DNA of 64,000 nt from Lycorma delicatula (lineage: Eukaryota > Arthropoda > Insecta > Hemiptera > Fulgoridae), in assembly GCF_047948215.1 (NCBI RefSeq), contig NC_134457.1:86507398-86571397 (forward strand). Direction: 5' to 3'. Every line of letters begins with the position of its first letter. Position 1 is the first letter of the stretch. The notes beneath the pieces were generated by a model, which was not told the DNA's origin, made no database searches, and saw only the letters and a list, made by a program, of their open reading frames with translations. Below are positions 1 to 11,503 of this stretch, in pieces. Position numbers and translations under genes: made by a program.

Positions 1-2600
1 ATAACAGTTTATTTATATTGTAGTGTAATAAACTTATACATACAGGTTCGTGCGTGTATGATAGTGTAATTTATAACCTAGAAATAAAAAGGTGAAGAAT
101 AGATCGTATGAATTATTATTTTGGATTAATAATTCTTCATCTAGCTCTGTGGAACTTCATCAAGCCACAAGTTCCTCCACATAGGCTCGATTTCATCACC
201 GCAGTCACTGGCTCACCGATAAGTACGATCACACGCAACCTCCAGTAGTACCAACTCTGACTATTTTACATTATTTTTCACTTCGATAGGCCGTAGGTTA
301 TCCTCCTGTTATCCAGATAACACTACAAGCCACGAAAAAGTTTTATCAACCGAGTCCGCCAGTTGGTATAATCTCATCGGCTTCTATATCAGCAGTCCTT
401 AGATTCCATTCCTGGAATGCGTCTGATATGCCAAACATTACTTCATATGTCTCATTTTCTTCGTTAAAATATTAAAGATTAAAATTTAATTTAACCCTCT
501 TCAGTCCTGAAATTCATAGTTTTCAATTAAAGTCCAGCACACTCATTATGTCTACTCGAGAGATATAATCCATCCTTACAGCTTCGAGTAAGGGTCTATC
601 CCTTGAGCACGGTTCCAAAGACGACAAAGCTGACCACAGGTTTGGGTCGATTGCAATCTACCATTGTGCTTGTTCTTGACCACCGCTGTTCTCAGCAATC
701 CAAAATAATCCGTTGATCCGATCAATGTAGATTTAACATTATCTCCGCTTCACTGGTGGCCAAAACCCCCTCGTGGTATTAAATTCAATAGTCAATTTAC
801 GTAAACGAATCAACTGATCTTAAATCAAAACTGTGTGCTTCCTAAATTTATACTATTTAGGACTACGAATATTTATATATATATATTTAAAGGTTAAAAA
901 ACCCATATATTTTTATCATTTGTAGATTATTTTAGATGAACGATCACGATTGGCTGTCATTTACGTCCCCGTAAAGCTGAGGAATATATTCTATTCGTAA
1001 CAAGTACGTCATGCACTCTAAAAATAAAATCCATTCTTAAAATATACCTTATCAAATAAAATATCAACGTCAGTCAAATATAAAATTCGATCTGTAACTC
1101 CTTTTTGATATTAACATTTTTTCCACCAGTGCCGTTCTATTAGTGACTATTTCTGTAAATTTAATGACCGTAAAATTTGCCATTTTCATTTTTTTTATAA
1201 AAAAGGAAACATTAATTATATGACGAATTTAACTCTATTTCTTCAATTTAGTTAGAGTTTTATAATACCTAATACTCGATATTATTAATTCCTCATTCTG
1301 TGAATAATATATAAACATGAAAATGTTAGTTATACAAACAAATACATTAGAATAACACAATAACATAATTAAACAAATTAGAAATTATTTTAATTAAAAA
1401 ATTAAATTATAAAATAAAATAATTATTAACAAAAAGACCGACTGCTAACTTCGCACATCTACCTTGAATAACTACGAGAAACGAATAAAAAATAGTTAAA
1501 TAAGTTTTCCTTTCCTTTCTTAGAGGCATTTTTTCAGGATACTGTAAGTAAGCGATATAAAATTTAATATTGTCTCGGCATTTTATCTTGAATTCGGATG
1601 CCTGTTAGGCTTAACAAAGTTTAGACCATTTAAGTCGTTATCTCATATAGTTTACACAGACATCATAAAATATACAAGTAAAATTAGATTTCACATTGCT
1701 GAGTAATTTAATGTATCCCAAAAATATGCTTGTAAGAAAAGAAAGAAAAACTAGTTAACTATTTTTTGTTGGTTTCTCCTAATTATTCGAGGAGGAACAA
1801 TTAGTAGTCAGGTTTTTTTTTTTATTTTTTAATAGTAACTTTATTTAGTGCTCTTTACCATTCGATTTATACTAGTCATCTAGATACAACAACAGTATAT
1901 ATATAAATATATATATTTTTTTTTAAAAATATGCTATTTAAATAGAAATTTGAATATTAATGTACATCCGTGTAACTCATGTATGTGCTAGCGACGTTGC
2001 ATTCCTGCTTCATTTTGCTGAGCAAATTTTGCTCTTATATCTCGAGAACGATGAATTTTTATAAAACATCACGAGAGACAAAAAGTGTTTTTTTATCGTT
2101 TTATGGAATACCATCATTAAAATTTGAAAATAGCGAAATATTTAAATTTTGACCCCCCAATGTATTATCCCCCGTTCTAGATAAGTCAATGTAAGATAAC
2201 CTACGTTACTTTCAAACCAGATACCTATTACTATTCAAAAGCTGCAGAGGGGAACAAACAAACATACTCGTACATAGAAATTAAATACATTATCACTCCT
2301 CCTAAATACGTAGTCGGGTAAAAAGTGAATCAAATTTAAAATATTTCACATTAAATTGAATGAAATAATTTTTTATATTTTTCGAATTCTATCCTTATCT
2401 TAAAAACGTCGTTTAAATAACAGAAAGACTCCTGGAAAGCTTGTTATCCTCTAAATAAATTTATTTCAATTAAATTTATTTGCTAGAAATTTTCCGATTT
2501 CCATATAAAAAGACTGTTAAGTTGTAGAGCGAATATGGACTGTATTTTGAAATAATAGTTGGGATGATGAAATAAGCTAAAACATATTCTTCTTGAATAA
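1..2600. other. Unassigned AT-rich DNA, no gene seen
   Basis: I find no open frame with recognisable homology. The stretch is AT-rich with short poly-T and TA runs (for example near 870-890 and 1897-1920). Positions about 130-790 are less AT-rich than the rest, and the minus strand gives short peptide-like runs (for example one reading EENETYEVMFGISDAF at about 460-415), broken by many stops. This could be an old transposon fragment or a decayed exon. I cannot assign it. Confidence 0.5.
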
Positions 2601-2613
2601 TTTAATTTAATCT

Positions 2614-2793
2614 GTCACATTAGACATATTTTGAATATCGAAAAATACAAGTCACATTAGACTGATGAATAAATGACACATTAGTCAGAATAATTCCCGT
2701 AGAACATTATCAATAAAAACTGTAAGCCACATTAGACTTTACTACTAAATAAAACTAGTCACATTAGACTACGAATGAAATGATACATTAAAC
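2614..2793. repeat. Clustered short repeat GTCACATTAGACT
   Basis: A 13-nt motif, GTCACATTAGACT, recurs at about 2614, 2651 and 2758, with one-base variants at 2675 (GACACATTAGTCA) and 2726 (GCCACATTAGACT), and a weaker relative at 2781. The copies are in direct orientation. They are separated by unrelated AT-rich spacers, so starts lie 24 to 51 bases apart. The motif has GTC/GAC ends and could be a binding-site cluster or the subterminal repeats of a DNA transposon. A less AT-rich stretch (2800-2930) follows directly. The spacing is irregular, so it is not a CRISPR array or a regular satellite. Confidence 0.7.
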
Positions 2794-2794
2794 A

Positions 2795-4015
2795 AATCAT
2801 GACCGCACTCAGCGGGATCCGGCTCTCGAATGGTCGTACGAGACTAACCCGCAGGCTAGCGCTAGTAGATGCTAGAGTGCAGCGCCAACCGGCTCAACAT
2901 GGAACGGAACAGTGACCAATATTTAAGGTGTAATCGCTCACTTTAGCGAATGATTTGCCCTAAATTATTATAATATTTTTCTTAATATGCAAAGTTTACG
3001 ATCATACAATTAAAAAATCAAGTAAGATTAGAAAGTCAAAAAAATTTTCTTTACTTTTACTAACAATTTTACAAATTAAAAAAAAATACGATTTATAATG
3101 TTTCAGACTGTGTCTATACACACAATAGTTGAGAAAATTTTTTATATAATACAAATCTTGCATCTGTTTAATCCTATAAAAAAATGCTAAAGGAAACCTG
3201 ATGCAGGATACATCATTCCCAAGAGTGTGTGTAATCAAAAATAACAAAAATATTCGATGCCTGGCTTCGAATACTTGAAAAAGTGATTTTTCGCTGATTT
3301 CTTAACCGAAACAAATATATTATTGTAATCAAATGTTGCCAATATTCAACAAAAGTATAATTTTTATTTTGTTAACTAAAATAGTTATATAACACTAATC
3401 AACAAAAAAACATTTTTCATGTATCTGGAATCGTACATGGTGACTAACTAATTTCGGGGTGCTGAATTCAAAACCGTTATCAGAATTTGTGTAATACGTT
3501 AGTTTTTTTTACGAAGAAATACGATTTAGACATGCGATTTATTTACCAATAAATGCATAATCACTGTGAAATCAATATTTAAAAAAAATTATAAGTAACA
3601 CCATTAATGTGATGGTTTTGATGCTTGACAATGTAAAGCAAGAGATTAATCTTCTTCTTTCTGTGAAAAACAGAACATATAAATAGTTACATAGAATCTA
3701 ATTCCAGGGTTGTGAAAGTTCTCACCCTGACACAGAGATGGGGAATGTATTATTTAATTAATATAATGTTCGTCAGGTATAATCCTTTAGACGCGTTGCT
3801 GTGAAGTTTCAAACGCGGGCATTCAGTTTCTTCTGTATGGCGATCAAGTAAGTTAAATAAGTTTTGAGATTTTCTGAAAAATCCATAATGCTGAACTATG
3901 AGCTGTTTTAAAGTACTTTGTTTAGTAAATTTAACCCCAACAAAACAAAAAGAGTTAGGTTCAACTTTGAACAATTCTTTCCCTTCATTTTCGATAGTAA
4001 AACAACAGGTTGCTG
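2795..4015. other. Unassigned, no gene seen
   Basis: A GC-richer block at about 2800-2930 contains several palindromic hexamers (GGATCC, GCTAGC, AGCGCT) and stands out from its surroundings. It may be the end of an element together with the repeat cluster just before it. From 2940 on the DNA is AT-rich with no coding signal. Short open frames on the minus strand (3002-3247, 3750-3974) have low-complexity composition and no recognisable family. Confidence 0.45.
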
Positions 4016-4019
4016 AATT

Positions 4020-4930
4020 TAAACATGGTCGTACATCTATTTAAGATGATGAACGCTTGAGATGCCCAAAAAAGTTATGACCGATGAAATCGATTCAAAA
4101 ATCCAAAATGGCGTATTTAATAATGGCTGATAAATATAGAAGCTTGCTGATATCGTAAATCATCTCGATAGAACGTATCCGCTCTATTTTACACGATTCT
4201 TGGTATGAAAAGGATTTCCACTCGATAGATGACGCGGTTGTTAACAATCGTCCAAAAACGCCTTCAACTAAAAACTTCTCGAGGGTGTTTAGAATTTGTT
4301 TAAACGCGATTCGGGCTGAGTTTCTTTTATGATTTATAATAGTGCATGAAATACGGATTCACCATTACACGCTACATATCAAACAGCTGTCCAAATAGGG
4401 GAAGGGAACATATGAAAACGGTTTAACAAATGGTTCCATCTTAAAGGAAAATCATAGCTACAATTTTTTAGGATTATCATGAAGTGGTTCTCATGGATTA
4501 CCTGGAAAAATACAGAACCATTACCGTGAAGTATTACGCTTAACTACCGGACAAATTTAAAGATGCTATTCAGACTAAACATTCCCACCTGGCCAAAAAC
4601 AGATAAAGAGCTCTTTCACCACTATAATGCGCCTGCATCTCTGGTTGTTGCTGCAAATCTCAATCACCTTCACGTCCAAGTGCTCGCACAAGAGCCGTCG
4701 ACTCCATCGATTAGATTTCTTCCCGTACCTGAAGAAAAGGGTCGCAGGACAAAGTGTAACTTTAAATGATGACAAAGTTTAGACAACCACTTATTTTGCA
4801 ATGTTGGACAAATCGCTTTATACTGACGCTATTAAAAAGTTGGAAAGACATTTAGTCTAAATATATAGAATTACAAGGTGACTACGTTAAAAAATAAACA
4901 AAAAGTTTCTGAAAAATCTTGGTGTTAATC
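4020..4930 (+). pseudogene. mariner-type transposase, decayed
   Basis: This is a degraded Tc1/mariner-superfamily transposase of the mariner (DD34D) type, which normally cuts and pastes its own element at TA sites. Frame-hopping translation recovers the family order. There is an N-terminal DDERSGRPKKV-like linker at about 4040-4075, then a KLADIVNHLDRTY helix-turn-helix-like segment near 4140. A dimer/catalytic-region signal at about 4490-4560 reads like the family's DYLEKG..I...YY. A C-terminal block in an open frame at 4563-4769 follows, where LFHHYNAPAS stands for the usual LFHQDNAPAH and EPSTPSI stands for PDLAPSD. Both later catalytic aspartates are therefore replaced. Many stops and frameshifts make it dead. 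Terminal inverted repeats were not identified. Confidence 0.75.
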
Positions 4931-5283
4931 TTTTCAAAAGAAGTTTCAGCTTTATGTATCAAGATGTCTGATTATTTTACGAGCATATATATGCTCGTTC
5001 AATAATTTATTATTGAAAATTTATTTAGTGACAATGAAATTAACAATACTTTTCAGCATAATTACCGACTACATCTCGATATTTGCCCCAGCTTTATGTG
5101 AGCTTTCTTATTTCAGTAGTAAAGAATTATTCACTTTGTTGCCTGAGCCTTTCTTGATCCGCTCACTGTTGTCGAATTCGTATCTACGTTAAAACTCTTA
5201 CAAAACGTTAAAACTCTTATTACTCTCTACCTCTTATTACGTTAAAACACCAAACAAACAAAATTTGATGTGGAAATCACATG

Positions 5284-5869
5284 ACTTCCTTGTACGCCTA
5301 TTAAACTACATATATTTTTTATATATTTATAATTTTTATTTGCATATTTTTTAATTTCTTTTTCATATTTTTTTTTTTTTTTTGTTATTATTGAAATATT
5401 ATTTATCGTAAAAAATTGTTTACAATCGCAGGTTAATAATTATTAATAAATCAATATATTTGATTAAAAAAAAAGGAATTGAAGTCGGATTCTCCCCGAT
5501 GTGCCTTCTCCTTATAACATCCAAATATTTCATCAATTAGAATTTTATTGGGCTATAACTCTGAATATTTACCACTTATGACATATCGTTGAAAATCTCT
5601 CAATGAGGTCTTATTACTACAGTTAAGAAAAACTTTTTTGGACACTTTTGGTCCAGTCAATTGCAATAAAAATGGGAGGTGCAAAACCAGAGGTTACAAC
5701 AGTCCTAAATCCAACAACATTCTACGGCTAATCGTTCATGAGTTATGCGAAATGCAAACGTACGTACGTACAGGCGTCACGCTGAAACTAGTCAAAATGG
5801 ATTCAGGGATGGTCAAAATGGATATTTCCGTTGAAATCTGAAATTTTTCGCGATTCGTACAAGGAAAGT
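5284..5869. mobile_element. 586-bp MITE-like element with 13-bp terminal inverted repeats
   Basis: The left end ACTTCCTTGTACG (5284-5296) is matched by the right end CGTACAAGGAAAGT (5856-5869), an inverted repeat with one extra base. The interior is non-coding but of higher complexity than its surroundings. It includes a 20-nt T run near 5370 and a GTACGTACGTAC run at about 5760. The open frame 5638-5841 inside it is not a recognisable protein. A short non-autonomous DNA element is the simplest reading. I could not define a target duplication, and a chance origin for the short inverted ends is possible. Confidence 0.5.
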
Positions 5870-5874
5870 AAAAA

Positions 5875-6560
5875 TCTGATGGTGCGAGTAAGGTGAATGC
5901 AGCAGTACTTCCCGACCCGACGTTTTAATAGACTTCCTTGTCTTTTGTGCAGTATGGGGTATGCATTATCGTGCAAAAGAATTACGAATTTTGAGAGAGA
6001 GAACCAGGACGTCTCCTCTTCAATGCGAGTTTTACTTTAATTTCAGCGTCACAATAGTACTCTCTGTAATCAATAACGAGTACATTGTTCTTCCAAAAAC
6101 TGGATTGGGTAATAGATTGGCCCAAAACAGGCCTAGCATCTCTTTACCGACTGATTAATAGATTTTGACTTTTATGCTGGTTGGTCAACTCGCATGTTTT
6201 CATTAATTATTCTGATGTTTGGATTCCGCCTTAAAATTATGAATCCAATTTTCATCACCGGTTATGATGCGATCTATAAAAGTATTACCTTCCGCTAAAA
6301 ACTGTTGTTTAAGTTCCGTATAAATGTCGATACGGAACACGTTTTACGGTAATTCAGATTATCATGGATAACTGAACTGTACTAAAATTGTACTAAAAAT
6401 CTTAGTAATTTCTCAAGCTTTCATCCACCTGTTCTAGTATATAAGATCATTAATGCGATTTTTCAAACCCCTAGTCGAAACTTCCACTAGTCTTCCGGCA
6501 TGATGAAAATTGGTGACACTTGTTCTGTGAGATTTAAATTCTTCGATCTACTTATAAAAA
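5875..6560 (-). pseudogene. mariner-type transposase, decayed, antisense
   Basis: Minus-strand translation gives a second mariner-family transposase, read from about 6560 down to 5875. In order I see a GRLVEVSTRG-like linker (about 6490), an EITKIFS-type helix region, and then the catalytic core NTFIDRIITGDENWIHNF at about 6290-6235, which keeps the first aspartate (GDEnW). The second motif LLHDNAYP at about 5970-5945 keeps the second aspartate, normally LLHDNARPH. The third acidic motif and the C-terminus cannot be read. Several stops and frameshifts separate these blocks. It looks like a different mariner subfamily from the + strand copy at 4020-4930, because the motif sequences differ. The 586-bp inverted-repeat element lies directly downstream. 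Confidence 0.7.
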
Positions 6561-6564
6561 TTAC

Positions 6565-7639
6565 ACGATTAATATACTCTTAACCATAATGTTTTAACAA
6601 CCGTGAGTGAATTTGGGCCGGTTTTGCAGCTTAAGAAAATAAAACATTGTATCATAATACACTGTTCTTCCACGGTATTGTTTTCAAGCAGATCCAACGA
6701 TTGGAAATAAACAAAAGAGGTTATAATGATGGAAATTCTTTTTTAATAGCTGATATTTTTTATGTCAGGGTTGCCAATTTGAATAACAGACAGTTTCAGT
6801 TTATTCTATTAAATAATTCTCCGTATTTGCCGTTTATCATTTGAATTATTGAACAACTCTCGCATAAGACATAATAAAAATTAAAGAATGTAATTTAGTA
6901 ATGTATACGACAAATGCATATTCATGTTACAGCTGTTGAAATACGTAAAACATACTTTAGCGTAAAATGTTTACTCAAATTTGTCTGAATCTATACCAAT
7001 TTTTTAGTGAAGTAAGCTAAAAACTACGTGGGGAATTCAAATAAGATTACAATTTTAATATGTTTTTTACTAAAAAAATTTATTTGGTATGATAAAAGTG
7101 CCTCAAAAGAATCGATTTTAATTTGTAACATTGAATAAAATCGTAAAACTTTTGTAAAAATAAAAAAGTTACATTTTCTAAATAAAAAAATTAATTAAAA
7201 AACCTAATGTGCCGTGCTGCTCCAAAGCGTTAATACAAAGTAATGTTATATATTTTAAAACATACGTTCATTTGAATAACACTAGGCTGTATACATCACT
7301 AAACTATACCAACATGTACTAAGCAAATATCTCGATTAAAAAAAAGCATACATCATTAGAAATCCTATAAACAGATAGGAATTCTCATTTTAAAAGTCTT
7401 CCTTCTAAGTTATCTGGAAAATCATACAACAGAACCGCTTCAGGAACTTTCTCTGCAATTATTTTTTATTAATTATCTCTTTCTCTAAATTTTATCTGAT
7501 TCTAATCAATATAATATATATATAGGAGGTATGCTGAGTAAAGAGCTTTTCCTTTATGCACCAAGGTAACCAATCGAATAACTAAAGGGAACCAAAACTG
7601 ATTAACATAAATTAAATTCTGTTATGTAATATTCTGATG
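6565..7639. other. Unassigned AT-rich DNA
   Basis: No gene or element recognised. The open frame at 6647-6844 (+) is low-complexity and has no family resemblance. A short TATATATATA run lies near 7510. Confidence 0.5.
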
Positions 7640-7960
7640 GAACAAGCCAGTAAACCCACCGAGTTGGTTGATCTAGTGGTAAACGCGTCTTCGCAAATCA
7701 GCTGATTTCGAAGTCGCGATTTCTAAGGTTCAAATCCTAATAAAAGCAGTTATTTTTATATGGATTTGAATACTAGATTGTGGATAACGGTGTTCTTTGG
7801 TGGTTGGGTTTCAATTAATTACACATCTCAAAAACGGTCGACCTGAGACTGTACAAGCTACATTTTATTTACACTCATATATATCATCCTCTCAAGTAAT
7901 CCTGACCGTAGTTTCGGAAGCTAAACAGAAAAAAATATAAAAAAAGAACGAGCCAGTAAA
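7640..7960 (+). mobile_element. tRNA-derived SINE (type 1) with target duplication
   Basis: The insert proper is about 7655-7945. It starts with a tRNA-like head carrying an A-box-like TGGTTGATCTAGTGG and a B-box GGTTCAAATCC near 7729, the internal RNA polymerase III promoter of tRNA-derived SINEs. The head contains the palindrome-like AAATCAGCTGATTT. A unique body follows (TGGTGGTTGGGTTTCAATT, then ACACATCTC), then a tail ending CGGAAGCTAAACAG and an A-rich run. Flanking copies GAACAAGCCAGTAAA (7640-7654) and GAACGAGCCAGTAAA (7946-7960) differ by one base and are a convincing 15-bp target site duplication. Related copies lie at 19842-20138 (-), 31752-32010 (+) and 35727-35985 (+). It encodes no protein and would need a LINE reverse transcriptase. 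Confidence 0.88.
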
Positions 7961-9335
7961 TTTTCAAAATATAAATTTTAAACAATGTAATTTATCTTTT
8001 CTTTTTTTTATTATCTCGATTACCTTTTATGATTTTAGTAATTATAATATTTTACAATACTGCCTGCTATCATCAATTTATTTATATAAACAATATCAAT
8101 TTATTTAAATAAAGTCACAAACTGCGTAGTTATTTATATTTCATATAGTATTGAACATAGCAAAGTTCGTGATGTTGAAACTCTTTCTACGTATTTGCTC
8201 ATAGCTCCCAAATCTCAAGCTTCATTTGCAGCCGCTTGCTTGTAACACAAACTTCCTGCATCAGTACATTATTAGAGGTGAGTGAGCATTATTCAAAATA
8301 ACAACTTTACACATTGTTTTATTGTCAAAAGTTTAAAACATTTAGCAATTAAAGTTAGAGGTCAATAAAATTTACAAAAGGCATACTTATTAATACTTTA
8401 CACAATAAAAGTAGAAAAAATTTGTTAAAGATATCTAAAATAAAAAATAAAGTTAATTAACTTAATGAGCAACCAAAATAATTTAGAATAATAAAGCGCA
8501 TGATTTACACACTACAAGGTACTAGGTTATCAAGTCAGTAAGATTAAAAATTTTGTATATTTAAATACACCTACCTATGCGACTTACATATGCGTTAAGT
8601 CTCGGCGACAACAATGAAATTCATATATGCAAACGCAATAAAAATTCATTGAAACAGAAACTGGAATAGAAATTTTTACGCTAGTTTAAGATTTCATAAT
8701 ACTGTAATAATAATTGTAGTCTGATAAAAAGAACATATTTCACATCTGACGGATTAAAAGTATGCACGTTTTAACCTGCTATTCTAAAAAGAGGTTAATA
8801 TGTACGTTTTAACGAGTTAAGTAAAACGCGGATAAAAAAGGAAGAACTTGCCAATTTATTTTTTTTCAAATCTAAAAACACAAATTGTTTGTATCTTATC
8901 AAGTGAGGTATTAAATAAAAGCATTTCTAAATTTGATTTCCAATATGAGTATATTATTTTTCCTTTAATTGAATTGTACGGCCATCGACTTCTAGTCATC
9001 AGCTTCGTAATATTCTTTAAAAAAAAAGTATAAAATAACCATAGGATCGTTGGAAAGGGTGTATAGGGCCTTTATATTTTAATGAAAACACAAAAATATA
9101 ATTACTACTGAGATACTTAAATAAAACAGATACATAACACATACAGCTTGCAAAGGGCCCTGGCATTTACATAAAACACACAGATTAAGACGAAAATATT
9201 AAACACTCTTTCTAAGTAAGATTGCATATTGTGAGAACTCTACATTCAGGTGCAAAAAGCCCTCGAATATGCGATTCTCGGTCAACATAACATAGTGACT
9301 TCCGTTGAATGCTTGTTACAAACGGTTATCCGCTG
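7961..9335. other. Unassigned AT-rich DNA
   Basis: No gene seen. The 61-codon frame at 8848-9033 (+) is AT-driven and matches nothing I know. The region separates the SINE from the antisense LINE fragment. Confidence 0.5.
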
Positions 9336-9339
9336 GAAT

Positions 9340-10100
9340 GTAGGTAAGCAACTATTATTTCTTCTTTGCTATTTTCTAATCAACAACAAAATTATTTGTT
9401 AATCCGTGCCTCTTTCTGAAGTTTTAGTACATATTCTTCCGGGAGATGCTTAACTGAATGTTTTGTCATATACACTGCACATTGTTCTTTCTTCTCCGGT
9501 TAACAAATACGAGTCTGTTATTCGCATGTGGTCGATTCAAGTGTCACCGTCACCTGTTCCCGGAAAGTCAGTTTCGCGTCGCTCTTCCATTTATATAGAG
9601 TAATTTTAATTCCATTCGGTTTCGTATTTAATCTTCTACAATCATTACTCCACGTGGTTCTGATAGTCACTGTTTTAACGGTAGACGATTTTTTAACGTC
9701 TGCAACTCGAATAGGAATCATGTGCATGTTCTCACAAAATGTTCCCTTTCTGGCAGCTTCGCCTGTACTTTCATTTTCTGTAATACCAGTATGCCCTGGA
9801 GGCCATATAAATACGCATCGCTGTCCAATTCGGTTTAATACAAGTAGAATAGACAGGATGCTTGCGATACAGACATCCTCAATGTTCTTGTTCCGAATAG
9901 TAATTGTGGTGCGCTTAAAGAGTCGGAATATTTAAGCACTCTTTCTTCGCAGAAATGTTCTATATAGCGAAGAGGTTGCTGTATAAAAATGACTTCTACC
10001 TTATAAACATCAGCCACAACTGACAGTTTCCACGCATGAGCTTCTCCATTTAAAGTTCCAACACCATATTCAGTTTTCGAACTGAATGGTTTTTGTTGTC
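9340..10100 (-). pseudogene. Antisense fragment of I-group LINE ORF2 (RNase H to C-terminus)
   Basis: Read on the minus strand, this is a diverged relative of the 3' part of ORF2 of the full-length LINE at 12539-18854. The order is kept: an RNase H start reading KTEYGVGT (about 10075), then a block sharing IQQ-LRY-EH-CEERVL with the intact copy (about 9990-9940) and the SDSLSA aspartate motif. After these come QRCVFIWPPGHTGI (about 9810-9790), IRVADVK (about 9720), LYKWKSD..LT.REQV (about 9600) and LLTGEERT near 9500. Frameshifts and stops are scattered throughout. The 135-codon open frame on the + strand at 9528-9935 is a mirror of this and not a gene. 5' truncation and inverted orientation are typical of old LINE insertions. 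Confidence 0.85.
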
Positions 10101-10104
10101 GTCG

Positions 10105-11340
10105 TTAAACCACGGTCTTTTTTTACCCGGTATAAACCCTTACTCACAGCCGGCCTCAAACAGGCAGGGCATACTGTAGAAACTACTGCATAGCTGAAAA
10201 AATTTTCCGCGAGGAGTTGCATCGATAAATCTAGGATTTCAGCAATCGAGTTGTTCTCCGGGCTCCTATAGACGTTGACAATGGTCTCAGCAGCAGGTCG
10301 CACCTTCTAGCTGGGTTTTTGAGCTGTCACGAATGTGGTCACATGACCAATTTTTTAGCTCCACAGCTTGTTAACTTTCTTAGTCAAAGCCGGCTTCCAA
10401 GCCGGCATCCTAGGTCTATCTCACTTCGCAACTCCACCAACTTGCTGGCTATTTGCAACCGCCACCGTGAGAGCACCGACGTAGACCAGATCGTGAAGCC
10501 CTTGGATTGTTGCCACGTGTTTAACTTTCTTAGGTAAAAGCTGATTGACGTGATCGATCATGATTTTCGTGCCACTTTTTGCACACAGCTTAGGGATCCT
10601 TGGTCTTAATGTCAAATCCATTCCACCATAGCAAAGCCAATTTTCCGCAAAAGCTGAGCTATAAGATTGGGGGGAACTGGGTTTTCTTCCACCGCATCAG
10701 AAGATGGACTGGAGAGAAAACCGAACTCCCTCGAAACTTCTAACCTGATCGTTGTAACAATATCCACAGGAACCCTACGCGATGTAAAAAGGGACCTGCG
10801 TTTGTACAAGATGTTTTGGACCGTTTTACCCTACAGCTCAAGGAAACGCTCAACCATGAAGTGGTGCAGTTCAACCCTGTATGGTCTCATATCTGTTTCC
10901 ATTCTTGTCATTTGGAGGTAGAAGTTAAAGGAAGATATTTCTTATATAACTCGTATTTCCGTTGTCCACTTAAAAATGTATTTCTATTGTCTACTTCCAA
11001 CCCCGGGTTGTAGTGACGGGCACCTGAACATCAGATACAACGTTACCTACAATATTGATGGTTCAGGTTGCTGCTCACCAAGCGACTGAAGAGAGGCAAC
11101 TGTTCACTTCCCCAGAAGGAGTCAGTGTACCAGTTGCAGACTCATTAACTGGCACACCTGCGACTTTGCTTCTAATGATTGGAGGCTACACACGGCAGGT
11201 GAACTGCTAACATGCTTACCGGTTACCAGTTTTGATCCACTGGTGGTATTTTATTTCCCACCTACCCGGCGTATCTTCCGAGCATCCTCCTATCCGCCAC
11301 TTGGGGACGCGATAGATGGTGGACAGGTAACTCGCACGGG
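10105..11340 (-). other. Unidentified retroelement-like sequence, antisense
   Basis: This stretch has higher GC and short open frames on the minus strand that run one into the next. About 11013-10810 reads NPGLEVDNRNTF. The frame at 10809-10612 ends IAQLLRKIGFAMVEW. The frame at 10621-10421 contains DHVNQLLPKKVK and LHDLVYVGALTVAVA, followed by RPRMPAWKPALTKKVNKL. The frame at 10303-10070 contains NVYRSPENNSIAE. The small hydrophobic V.ALTVAVA block followed by a basic PAWK..L..K segment resembles the N-terminal part of some non-LTR reverse transcriptase ORFs, but I cannot name the clade. 11020-11340 would then be its 5' untranslated part. The inverted repeat GCCGGCTTCCAAGCCGGC lies at about 10389-10406. 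Confidence 0.4.
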
Positions 11341-11344
11341 TAAT

Positions 11345-11503
11345 TTCTTTTTTCTGAGATGACGGGCATCAACTGCTTTTGTAATTTTGCCCTATGAGAA
11401 TGAGAATTTGTAGCGTATGTAAAATGTCATGCCTGACCGGGAGTCGAGCCCAGGACCTCCGAATGAAAGGGTGATACGCTAACACTTCGCCACGGAGGTC
11501 GGG
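11345..11503 (-). mobile_element. tRNA-derived SINE (type 2) with LINE-like 3' tail
   Basis: On the minus strand the copy starts at about 11503 with CCTCCGTGGCGAAGTGTTAGCG (A-box region) and continues to a B-box-like GGCTCGACTCCCGG. It then runs through GGTCAGGCATGACATTTTACA and ends with AGCAGTTGATGCCCGTCATC, CTCAG and an A-run (seen as the T-run at 11346-11353). The tail block AGCAGTTGATGCCCGT matches the last bases of the full-length LINE before its poly-A (AGCAGTCGATGCCCGT, about 18830-18845) with one difference. Other copies of the same head are at 46599 (+) and 52743 (-), the latter with a different tail. No clear target duplication was found. Confidence 0.8.

Noticed and set aside
415..470. 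A possible host exon on the minus strand (EENETYEVMFGISDAF...)
   Set aside because: One short open run without conserved neighbours, splice context or recognisable family; too little to call.
2614..2793. A CRISPR-like array of 13-nt repeats
   Set aside because: Repeats are too short, spacing is irregular and the context is a eukaryotic genome; no cas-like gene is present.
7655..7740. A functional tRNA gene with A- and B-boxes
   Set aside because: No cloverleaf can be formed and it continues into a SINE body with a target duplication; the same holds for 46599-46682.
9528..9935. 135-codon open frame on the + strand
   Set aside because: It is the mirror of the antisense RNase H region of the LINE fragment.
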